From Apus apus (taxonomy: Eukaryota; Chordata; Aves; Apodiformes; Apodidae), in the NCBI RefSeq assembly GCF_020740795.1, contig NC_067312.1, positions 67,352,905-67,416,904 of the forward strand: a stretch of 64,000 nucleotides of DNA, written 5' to 3'. Under the pieces are notes generated by a model. It was not told the origin of the DNA, searched no databases, and saw only the letters and a list, made by a program, of their open reading frames with translations. The translations under genes were made by a program, and so were the position numbers. How positions within the stretch are numbered: position 1 is the first letter of the stretch; every line of letters begins with the position of its first letter. Of this stretch, positions 12,198 to 22,800 are shown piece after piece.

Positions 12198-13500
12198 TCT
12201 GAAGACCCCCACAAGAAAAAGGGCAGGCAGTTATGAGACTTCTCCCAAATGCTTACAACTGCCAGAAGAATACCATTGCTGTTGTTGGATATATGTTTAT
12301 GTGTTTATATGTTTATATCTCAAAATACTATATTTATCTCCCTCAATACCAGATAAGAAATACACAGTACTTCTCTGTTCTTCCATTTATGCCAAAAATG
12401 TAAGACTTCAGATGAAGTACTGAAACCAGTATTTTCTAATGTATTTTAAGTACGTGATTCTGATAGTTTAAACATAATTATCTGGTGTCTTATGATTTAC
12501 AATACTTTATTAGACTTCTGCCTAATACCAAGTTTTATTAGTTGGTCAAACTAAGTCTCAGACGTATATTTTTATTTTCTGGACTTGCAAGTGAAATTAA
12601 CACAGATGGTGATCTTTCTTCCATATTTTAATTATTATGTTATTGCAGCTTATAATAGTAATTAAATTGAGAATATTTCAACACACTAATCCACAAACAG
12701 TAATAAAGCAAATCCTAAAATATTTCTGGGGTAATATTGTAAGGTATTGATGCTACCTCTTTGTTATCCTGTTCATTGGCCAGATCCCACAGCCACTCTA
12801 TACTGGCTTTAACTGAAGCAGAGTTGGGCTCTAGTAAAGAAAAAACTTACTAACCAATTTGATTTTCAGTGAATACCATACCAGTGAATGTGCTGATTTT
12901 TTTTTTTCTTACAGGAAAATGCAAAATGCTTAGGAGGAAGACTTGCCTTAATTTCATTGAAATTGCCTTGAGGTCTACTGTAACTTCCTTTTGCAAATAC
13001 TTTATATTATAAAACCCTGACTTGTTGAGGTAAGCACAGGTTCCTAACTCTGAAACACTCTACAGTTTTTATATGACTTCTTTATGAATAAGACTTTTAA
13101 AGAATAACTATAACCTAGATGACAATCTTTAAAATTATAATTACTACCTTGCAAATTTATTTGAAAAATTCATAAAGCTTTCATATGCTTCTGTGTCCTC
13201 AAATGTATAGTGTGAAAACTAGCATATCCAATGCCTGTAATACCCTTAGAACAAACACAGACACTCCCAGCCACATAAAAGAGGTCACTGATACAAAACT
13301 AAATATAAGAACTTGTCTGCACCTGAAGTCTCCTGCATGTTTATTGTATTTGCACTGTCATCCACAGCAAATACTGTAGGAGCACACAGACTGTCCATAT
13401 TCCAATATTTCAGTATTTTCTCTGAAGGTGTCAAAAAGAACTGTATCATAAATCTATTGGTAGGGAGTCTGGAGCTAAGTTTCTGGTGGGAACAAAGTAA
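12198..13500. other. intergenic DNA, no gene seen
   Basis: AT-rich sequence with no supported exon, RNA gene or repeat. Confidence 0.5.
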
Positions 13501-13573
13501 TCATAGAATCACAAAAGAGGGTTGGAAGGGATCTTAAAGATCATCTAATTCCACCCCCTCTGCCACTCATAGA
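13501..13573 (-). mobile_element. CR1 3' end fragment, antisense
   Basis: Short antisense CR1 tail starting TCATAGAATCAC and reading through GGTTGGAAGGGATCT and the AATTCCACCCCC motif. Only the last ~70 bp of an element is represented. Confidence 0.85.
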
Positions 13574-13590
13574 AAATATAAAATGTTTCA

Positions 13591-14129
13591 TACAATCATA
13601 AAGGTTGGAAGACACCTTCAAGATCATCAAGTTCCAACCCCCCTGCCATGGGCAGGGAACCCTACCACTAGACCAGGTTGCACAAAGCCTCATCCAACCT
13701 GGTTTTAAAAACTTCCAGTGATGGGGCATCAACAACCTCCCTGGGCAACCCATTCCAGTTCCTCACCACCCTTATAGTGAAGAATTTCTTCCTAATATCT
13801 AACCTAAACCTCCCCTCTCTCAGTTTAAAACCATCACCCCTTGTCCTATCACTATCTTCTCTGATCTCCTACCTTCTCATGTAGGTGGCTCCAGTACTGT
13901 ACACAGTACTCCAGGTGGGGTTTCACAAGAGCAGAGCAGAGAGGGAGAATCCCCTCCCTGGACCTGCTGGCCACACTTCCTTTGATGCAGCCCAGGACAC
14001 AGTTGGCTTTCTGGGCTGCAAGCCACACACTGCTGGCCGATGTCATAGAAGGAGATCAAATTCATGAAGCAGAAACCTGCCCTTCATGAACCTATGTTGA
14101 CTGGGCCTGATCACCTGGTTGTTGTTGAG
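13591..14129 (-). mobile_element. CR1 LINE, antisense, internally deleted
   Basis: A second antisense CR1 with its own 3' end starts 18 bp after the short fragment. The reverse complement reads through the 3' UTR and the RT C terminus ([31 protein letters not shown]). At about 14,040 it jumps to a more upstream RT segment (CCCTTCATGAACCTATGTTGAC), which marks an internal deletion of several hundred bases. Not functional. Confidence 0.92.
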
Positions 14130-16454
14130 ATGTGATTAATCAGAGGAATTAATGGAATTAGTATTTGAAAACAAAGTCACAGAAGTTGGCAACAATTGAT
14201 GTATTCTCCAAGTACACACATATAAAGTCAATCAGAATTGTTGTCACCAGCTACAGCAAAGCACTGTTGTGTACTTGTGGAGTTAATACACCTGTAATTT
14301 CTCAGCAAAATGTTCTTCCCTGAAACAAGTACTTCTGGATAAGCATAATACATCTGTGCTAGTGGTTGTATTCTTAGCAAAGAGATTCTGTGTTTGTAAT
14401 TGGGTATATAGCCTGTTCTGCAAAAGCACAACTTTTCTAGAGTTGTGCAGCCATATTTAAAGTGAGCTTAATCAGATCTCCATGTGGAGCCATATAATTA
14501 TCAGTTCCTGCTTCTTCTTTACCATCTGCAGTTTCTTTTTCTCTCCCTTGGGGTTTTGCAGCCACTGTGGGAAGCGACCTTCACTAGACTGTCATATCAC
14601 TACATCTCCCCTGTGGGTACTTTGCCAGTGTGGGTAGAATATTCCCTGGACGTTATCTTGGCCAAAATCAACCACCCAGCCCCATGTGTGCATTCCTTTA
14701 AACATGCATCCCTGCATGCTTTAGGATCTGCTTAAACCAGGCAAACTGAAGAGTGGTGGTTTTGATAATACCAGGAAGCACTGCAGTTCTTGAGACAGGT
14801 TTTTTTTTTTCCTGCTTATTCTTTGGAGGTCTTTCCTGCTCTCTCCTGCTCTGCTTCTCCAGGCTACATTCCCTTCTTATCCCCCTGCCCTCACCAATCT
14901 TGCAGCCTGTCCTAGCTGTGCACATACAGCATGGCTGCATCCCATCTGTGTTTATTCATTCTATTTTGGCTTATCCTGGAGGAAGAGATCCTGCAGAAAA
15001 CTAAAGGAAGTTTTCTAATAACATTTTCAGTGTGAAAGATTCAGCAGAAATGAAAAATTGAGTTTTCATTGTACTGTACACAGTAATTCTTTTAAAAGTC
15101 ACAGATTTTTTTTTATTTTTATTTTCATTTGTGTGCAGGCAATGTTGATAGTATGAAATAAATATTTAAAAAGTATTTTTAAGCAAGGCTTCAAGTGAGG
15201 GGACTTATTAAGAGTAAAGTAGTCATATTTGAGTTATTACTATACAGAACAACAATTAGAAGCAGAGGGACCATGTAGCACTTATAGTTATCTAATTGGC
15301 AGGTTTTTTTCATCACTGAAGCCAAACACAGGGAGGAGTATTACTGTTACCACATCTGCTCAAGTGAGGAGTCTCCAGGTTTTGCCATCTTTCTAAACAG
15401 CTGCAGACACCCCCGTGCTTCCCCCTCCTGCTGCAAAAACATCTCAAGGGAAAAACAGAGTGAGATTTAGCTTCAAGGGAAAAATAGAATAATATTCTGT
15501 TTCCCAGTCACTTTGTCCCCAGAAGTAGTCTCCAGCCAGCACTAAAAAATTAGCAAGGAAATTAACGTTTTGGTTGACTTACCAGAATTCCATACTGTAG
15601 TATTTATTATGTATACATGATAACACAGGAAAAAGGGAATCTCCTGAATTAGAGTTTTCTTAGCACTGAGGTGTAAACTTAATTGGTCTTTGGATCAGGC
15701 CCAGGTATGGTGTCATGTATGTACCAGCTTGCTTCATGCTCTGGCATTGTAAAAATAGTGAAGTTTCACTTTTTAACACTGACTGTAGCTGACAGAAACG
15801 ACAGCCCTGCTACTGTAGGGGGCTGTAATTATTTTCTCTGTAGCTCTTGCTGTTACAGAAAACCATTTGAGTTAATTTTTTGTTGTTTTGTTCTGCTTCT
15901 TGAAAGCACAGATCACAGTGTTTACTCTCTTTGACTCTTCTTTAGCATATATTCCCCAAGTGCAAACAAACAGATGGTATTTTCTGATAAATACTCAGAT
16001 TAGGTAACATCATCTTGAAATATTTGCCCGTTGAATTGCGATTCTTTTCTGCTTTAAAAGCAAATATACTATGAATACAAATTATTTTATATATTAAAAA
16101 ATCAATTTTAACAATATAAGTTGGCAACAGTAAATATGGATCATTTACTAGGAATTATAGCATCTATAATAATGTCTCATAAACTTTTCTAGATTCTAGA
16201 AGTTTGCTTATTTAAATCAGTGTACAAAGAAAACCTTTGCTGTTTAAATGGTGCATGTTGGAAGGCTTTTCTTTAAAAATGTCTCAGCCAATGAAATAAC
16301 TTCTATGGTTAGGGTAGACAAGCCTAAACATAGTCTATAAGTCTACAAGACACAGCAGATGTGCACATGCTCAATATATACTATTTATGCTGATTATAAA
16401 TGTATTAAATTATAGCAGCAGTGGTGTTTTGAAGCTGTGTTGAAGTACTTGTGA
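14130..16454. other. intergenic DNA, no gene seen
   Basis: Unique-looking AT-rich sequence. Short open frames at 14,484-15,004 have no recognisable domain. Confidence 0.5.
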
Positions 16455-16645
16455 TGTATTTCAGAGATTAGCTCCCAGAGTGGGAAAGTATGGATGCTCC
16501 AGCCCTGGCAGTGTTCAAGGCCAGGTTGGACACGACTTAGAACAACCTGATCTAGTGGGAGGTGCCCCTGCCCATGCAGGAGGCTTTGAAGGAGATGATC
16601 TTCAATGTCCCTTCCAACCCAAACCATTTTATCATTCTGTGAACT
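16455..16645 (+). mobile_element. CR1 3' end fragment, sense
   Basis: About 190 bp of CR1 3' terminal sequence: GTGTTCAAGGCCAGGTTGGA, then CTAGTGGGAGGTGCCCCTGC and CCCTTCCAACCCAAACCATT, ending in ATCATTCTGTGAA. 5'-truncated. Confidence 0.93.
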
Positions 16646-18889
16646 GTATGAGTCATACTCGATAAGGAGAAAATGTTTACAGTCAATTTGTCAGCTACAC
16701 GGGTAAACATCACATTGCTTTGCTTTGTTTTGTCTTTCTGAGGTAGAGAAAACACTCCTGATTCCTGTGGGATTCAGTCTGGAGGCATGGGAGTGTCAGT
16801 GCTCAGTCCTTCAGGGCTGCCTTGAGCCTCTGAGCTGACTTAATAATGGCACTTACAGGCTTTTCTATACAAAGGAATATATCACATATGCACCCTGAAC
16901 TGAAGCCAAGCTGCCCAGGGCAAAGAGGAGCAATGTCGTTATTCAGTTTCACAACTAAAGTGTCTGACATCAGCTGAGACACAGTTTAAAAGTTGTTTCT
17001 TTTCTTACTCTCTTTTTCAATCCAGTAGAGAAAAAACAATTTAACCACACAAGTAGCAGCAAGAAACCTCAGTTGTGAGGAAATGGCAGAGAAACCTGGT
17101 GGCACAAGTACCGGAGATTAGCTTGCTTCAACATAGAACCTAATCCTGGCACTGAAACCACAGAAAACATGACATTTTTTAATACCAAGATTTTAATACC
17201 TTCAACTATTGTACTTTTATTTTTAAATATATAAAGGAAATGCTACAACAATATTTAGTTTTTAATTAGATGGAAGCAACAACCTAAAAACACAGACTGG
17301 TGTAAAGTAAGCAGGGAACTGGCAAGATAAACATCTTGTTTCTCACTGAGTAATTATAACGAGCAAATTGATTTGGCCAGCCCCTACTACTGCAATATTT
17401 GTTTCCATCTGATTTTTACAGCATTAGCCAACCTAGTCTGCTAAGTAAGCCCCATCTAACTTCATCTCATGTGGTAGGCTGGGAAGATAAAATGCAGTAG
17501 TTTCAACAACAAAGATTTAATGCTCCAGGATTCTGAGGAGAAAGACCTCCTTAGAAATAGTTTGGATTTTAAATACATTATTTAAACTTGTGAGGTGAAA
17601 TGAAACACATCCCACCTGAAGCAAAGTTCTGGTTCAGTCACACTAACTGCAAAACAAATAGTGGAGGGTGGAGAGGGAATAATAATATACATTTTAATAA
17701 TTAAACGAAAACTCAGTGATTTGAAATCCAGCACAAAATTAAATCCTGGAAGTAGACAGAATCAAAACTAATCAGCACTATACATCTGCAGAGGGGTCAG
17801 TTTGTACAAGAATAAAATCTCCCAAACTTCATTTGTCTCTTGTACTGCCTGTGAATACAGACCCTTTCATTCTAATGCAAGCTGTAGTGTAAAATTAACT
17901 TAGGCTATAATTCTACTTTGTTGAAAATGTTATGTTGCAGCAGGTGCTATGTATTTTTTCCCCAGCTGCTGTCAGTCTTTTTAGCCAGCTTTAATGTTTT
18001 TCCAAAGGGCTAGGGGAAAAACAATAAATTTAAAAAAATATTGTAATAACAAGCAAGAAAGGAAAAAGGAGAAACCTAAAATGGTTTGTGTCAAGAAAGG
18101 CACCATGTGGGGAAAAGCAGGAGCTCCACACTATGGCTGTTACCTTTAGTTGTGTACAGCCCTGTGGCTGGGTTTTTTTTTCTTTGGAGGGACATCACTT
18201 AACAGTGGAAATTTTCAAAAATTGCTTTGCTAAGCTAACTGAATTGAGAATGAAGGTCCGGGAACTCAGAAGAGGCACCTAGATCCCGCAGGGGGATCTC
18301 ATGTCCAGTGAAAAACTACTAGGTTTCTGGAATCTTGTGGTGGCTTATTCTAGAAGGAACCCTAGTAAAAGACTTCAAGGAAATTTAAGTAGGAAAAAAC
18401 GTCTTTCCTCTCTACAGGGATTTCTGTGAGAAGAACTGTTGGGTTTGCAATCAAGACTTGTAACTGTTCTCAGTGTTCCCAGTTGTTACTTTCTGACATC
18501 CCACTGACAATGCCCAGTGGTCCTAATGTTAACCAGCCTCCCGAACATGCAGCCTGCTTGTTTCTGAGGGGATAGTGCGGATTTAAAAGCCTGAAACCAG
18601 GCGGTCAGTGAATTCAGCTCCACGAGGAGCTGAGCATGTGGGTTTTGGTTTTTTTTTAATCTGTTGCATGCACAGCACTGAAGGATTCAGGCTTTTCCTG
18701 AAGCACTCACGTTCACCTCGCAACAAGGACACAAGCAACCCAGGAGCCAGACTGACACCAGATGAGGAACATTCATGTTCCAGCGCTAGGCTGGGAGCAA
18801 TTGCCTTTTGAATACTGAAGAAAAACCGGGCGTTCAGGCTCAGGAGCCAAGCACGGCTTTCAGGTCACAGCCTGCAGGTGAGGGACGGG
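16646..18889. other. LMNB1 upstream flank
   Basis: AT-rich sequence with no recognised repeat or exon. It runs into the LMNB1 CpG island. Distal regulatory elements may lie here, but none can be shown from sequence alone. Confidence 0.5.
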
Positions 18890-19168
18890 TAAATTGGGGA
18901 CAGGGTACGCCCGGCGCAGCAGAACCGCTCCTCTCCTCGAAAAGCACGATCCCCGGGCCCAGCGGCGCGGACGGGCCGGGGGGCCAGGCGAAGGGCTGAG
19001 GGGGCGAGGGGCTGTCGGCCCTGGGGAGCCCCCCTGGGACGGGAGGGAAGGCGGCGGGACCCCCGAGGGCACAGCACATCCGCCCACCCTGCGGGGCCCG
19101 TCCCGGGGCCCCTTTGTCTGGAGCCGGAGGCGGTGCCGCCGTTTGAATGGAGCCCCCGGCGGGCGAGG

Positions 19169-19220
19169 CCCCGCCCCCCTCGGCTGGCTATTGGCCGGCG
19201 GCCGGTCACGTGGGCGGGGC
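19169..19220. promoter_or_regulatory. LMNB1: LMNB1 core promoter sites: GC boxes, inverted CCAAT, E-box
   Basis: CCCCGCCCCC (19,169-19,178) and GGGCGGGGC (19,212-19,220) match Sp1/KLF GC boxes. ATTGG (19,190-19,194) is an inverted CCAAT box, the NF-Y type. CACGTG (19,207-19,212) is a perfect palindromic E-box of the kind bound by USF and Myc/Max. All lie within 52 bp, about 250-300 bp before the start codon. No TATA box is visible. The function of each site is inferred from consensus only. Confidence 0.7.
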
Positions 19221-19225
19221 GCCAG

Positions 19226-19235
19226 CCATATTAGG
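19226..19235. promoter_or_regulatory. LMNB1: CArG box (SRF-type site)
   Basis: CCATATTAGG fits CC(A/T)6GG exactly and equals the core of the well-known c-fos serum response element. It lies 6 bp after the GC box and 231 bp before the ATG. In a surrounding sequence that is nearly all G and C, a ten-base AT-cored match is unlikely to be random. Binding by SRF is inferred. Confidence 0.6.
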
Positions 19236-19465
19236 CTGCGGCGCGGAGCCCCCGGGGCGGCAGCGCGGCCGGTGCTGCGCGGGCAGCGGGGACCTCCCCG
19301 TGCGGTGCCGCCGGTTCGCGGCCCGGCCCCCGCACCCGGCCGCGCCGGTGCCGGCTCGTTCGTCCTGTCCCTGCCGCGGCACCTGCCGCCCCGTCTCCCT
19401 CCCTCTTGGCCACTCCGCTTGCCCCGGCGGGTCGCTCTCGCCTCCCCCTCCCTCCCCGCTCCGCC

Positions 19466-19815
19466 ATGGCGGCCTCCGCGCCGCAGAGATCGCGGGGCCA
19501 AGCCTCGGCCGCTGCGGGCGTCAGCCCCACGCGCATCTCCCGGCTGCAGGAGAAGGAGGAGCTGCGCCAGCTGAACGACCGCCTGGCCGTCTACATCGAC
19601 AAGGTGCGGAGCCTGGAGAAGGAGAACACCTCCCTCCACCTGCAGGTGACCCAGCGGGAGGAGCTGCGCAGCCGCGAGCTCAGCAGCCTGAAGGCGGTGT
19701 TCGAAACCGAGCTGGCCGACGCCCGCAGGGCTCTGGACGACACGGCGCGGGAGCGGGCCAAGCTGCAGATCGAGCTGTGCAAGATCCGCGCCGATCACGA
19801 GCAGCTGCGGGGCAG
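19466..19815 (+). CDS. LMNB1: LMNB1 exon 1 (head, coil 1A, start of coil 1B)
   Basis: Encodes residues 1-116 plus two bases of codon 117. The head carries SPTR at 20-23, the N-terminal mitotic Cdk1 site that controls head-to-tail disassembly. The highly conserved rod start follows ([20 protein letters not shown]). Donor is CAG|GTGAGC. A cysteine at residue 105 is unusual for this position. The 350-base length puts the intron at the standard lamin position, just before YTKKEYD. Confidence 0.96.
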
Positions 19816-22800
19816 GTGAGCAGGGGCGCGGGGCGGGGGGTCCCCCCTGTCCCCCCTGTCCCCGCTCGCCGGCGGCCGCCTCGGCTTTGAATGAATGAGC
19901 GAGCGGCAGCGCTGCCCCGCCCCGCCCCGCTCCGCCCCGGCGGGAAGCGCCGGCCCGGTCCCCCGAGCGGGTCCGTCCCGACCCCCGAAACGCTGCCCCC
20001 GCGGTGCTGGGTGCCCTGCCGACCGGGAAGCCCCCGGCGTGTGTCCGTCCCCGTACCGAGCCGGCCCCCAGGGGACTGGCCGCACGCTGGGGACGTCTCC
20101 CGGTTTCACCCTCGCGTCACTGATACTGGGGGGGGGTGGAACTGCTGGGTTTGATTCGGGGTGACGCTTCGCCACCCCGCACACCCCACTCCCCCCTCTG
20201 TGCACGCCCACGCACCTCCTCCCCGCCCCGTCCCCGCACCCCCCGTCCCCGCACCCCCCGTCCCGCATCCCCCCCGCGCGTCCGTAGCGCGCGAGCTGCT
20301 TCAGGATGCAAAACTTGGGAGAGACGACAGCCCGTATCGTGGCTGTTGCGGGTCCAGGCTTCCTGTCCGAAAGGTGTTAAGTGAAAAATACGGACAGAGA
20401 GGAGTAGACGACGAGTCAGGCTTACTTAAAAAATACAGTTTCTCTTCGCTTTGCTGGGTATTCAGTTATTGCGAAAGGTAGATTCGTGACCAGCTCTCCT
20501 CAAAGCTGCAAGGTGTATGCACCGTGCCGAGCCATTTCTGGAATATTAGTGGCTGTAACTCCATGAGATAGAGTTGTACTGGTAATGCTGGGCAGGAGGG
20601 AGGCTGTTATTTATGCTCTGTAGTGTCTATGTGAGTTAAATCTTGTGGGTTAAACTTCTGAAGTGCACAAAGTACAGTGGAAATTAATGGGAACTGGTGC
20701 TTTTTGGGGGGGTAGATCCTATTGTATGCTATTTAAAATAAAATATGCAATTCCATAATTAAAAAGATCTCTGCACCTGAAAGTCAGAAGAGACAACAAG
20801 TCAAGTCAGCAATTATTTATTTGCTTTTATTTTTCTTTCATGAGCCAAACTACTGGGAGTAGTTTCTGGCTAATTTCTGAACACTTCAACAGGAATGTGC
20901 TGGAGCTTTTTATTTGCTGTTTCAAGATGCAGCTTTGGCTTTCTGTGGAGGAAGAAGCTAGCTGTTGTCTAGAGGCTGAAGGTCTTCTGGTAAAAATTAG
21001 TAGGTGTAAGAGTGAAGAGTAAGTTGTATACATTTGTGCTTTCTCTTATAATTCACAGAGGCTTCTCTGATCTTGTTTCCCGTATTGCTGTAGGGCTGGG
21101 ATGACAGTGCTGAATTGCTGAGATTTCATCTGGCTTCCAGTGTTTGAAGCGTTGAGCTCCAGTTCCTGTTTTCATTCTGTGTGTTCAGATGAGCTGTCTC
21201 AGACAACTGATAACACTAACAACTAGTAGGGCTTAACTTTAATTCTTTTTTTCCCCTTCTGTGTCTTCAGATGCATTAAATTATAGGATTACTTCACAGC
21301 CAGTTTTGTTGGAAACAAGCAAGGAAGGTGTTTTGGGCTGATGCAACTGATAATACCTAATTTAATGGTACACATAGTCTATTGGGTTTTAATTGTATAT
21401 TTTTCTCTTTCATCTTTTCATCTTTCTCATCTTTTTCTCTGCTGCCTTAGTTGCAAAAGCTTTCTTCTTGGCTGGCTACCTGTTTGCAGGTGGTAGAGGT
21501 ACTTGCATTAAAAATTTAAAAGCCAGTAGCTTTAAGATATGTGAGGAGTTTTCCTGTTTCAGAGTCCAGGATAATTTAGGGCTGCATGCTATGTCCCTGT
21601 CTATGTGCAACTTCCTAGTTTCAGGATCCAACTTGATAGGCTTGGTTTCATCACGAAGTCTTGTGAGAGCCCATGTGGAAGTTTCTCCAAGTTTTGAGTA
21701 AAGCTTTCTCCAGCAGTGATCAAAAAACAAAGGCTTAGTGTGAGCCTTCATACTTCCCAGTAAGTGATGGAGAGATTTTTATTACAGACCTACAATAGCA
21801 AAACACCTTTCCTTCCCTCTTTCTGGTCCTCTGCTGTACAGCTTCCCTTTGTGCTGAAGTTCCTACAGGCCTGGGTGGGAGGGACAGGACAGAGATACCC
21901 AGTGAATACTGTAGAGAGCTGGAAGTAGGAGACCATCTGTCCAAAACCTATGTTCTGTGTTTTTTTTTTTCTGAGCTGTGGACCCAACTGCTTTGAACTA
22001 AGGAGTCTAAGAAGTGGTATGTAAAATGCCATGGAGGGACTGGAGAGTGCCGAGAAGCTTGACATGGAAAAAAAGAGTTGAGTGCTGATGAATCTTGCCT
22101 GTGTCCGAGGCTCTTGCAGCCTTCCTCTGAGTGTGATGTTACTCAACAGGCGCGGGGTTTGCTAGTGCTAAGTCTGTTATGTAAAGCCTGCCATCTTGTG
22201 GCTCTAGTGCCAGGACAGCCACACACTAATTTTCTTTGTACAGATAACTTTTGACAAGCCTTTGTGCACACACCTCTCTTGAGCATGATGTTAGTTTCAT
22301 GTGCTCGCATATAGTCTTGGAAGAACATAATTTAAATCTGAGAGTCTGTGCTTTTAAAGCTGTGTGTTGATTTTACATTAGCTTCATTTTGCTGAGAAGC
22401 ATTTCTGTTGTTTCTTATAAGCAGTACAGTGATTTTAAAAGTAGTGAATGTACTGTTTTGGCACTTTCAAATCTTGTTCTTAAGAATCTGTATCCAATTT
22501 TAAGTATCTTCTGTTTACTGTTGTAAACTTTTTTCACTTCTGCAGAGAAGTGTGAGGAGTGAGGAGGAATGCGAGAGCTGTTGTCTCATCAAGCCTGCAT
22601 CTGCCAATTCTTGTAAAATGTTCATAACTTGATTATAAACATCTAGAACTTCTGTATGCTAGTGCTCTTACTAAAGAATTGCTGGTATCCCAGAGAGTAA
22701 AAGAAGCAGCTTCAAGGTGGAAGAATTTGTGTTGCACGTTTGAACACAGCTGCTTGTGTCAGCTAAATGTCAGTCACTATAATTCCTGATCAAGATTTTC

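Larger units (their letters stand above)
18890..20310. promoter_or_regulatory. LMNB1: CpG island covering the LMNB1 promoter and exon 1
   Basis: Very GC- and CpG-rich island, abrupt at both sides, covering the LMNB1 5' flank, exon 1 and the start of intron 1. This is the expected promoter type for a broadly expressed nuclear-lamina gene. Transcription probably starts downstream of the site cluster at 19,169-19,235 and upstream of the ATG at 19,466. Long open frames on both strands here (for example 312 codons on the minus strand, 18,860-19,798) are consequences of base composition. Confidence 0.9.

Noticed and set aside
19406-19465. Possible upstream in-frame start for LMNB1
   Set aside because: The upstream frame has no ATG (it opens at a TTG). 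The ATG at 19,466 has a strong Kozak context and gives a normal lamin head.
18860-19798. 312-codon minus-strand open frame and other long frames in the LMNB1 CpG island
   Set aside because: Composition is extremely GC-rich, so stops are rare. The frame overlaps exon 1 antisense and has no domain, only Pro/Arg/Gly/Ala-rich sequence.
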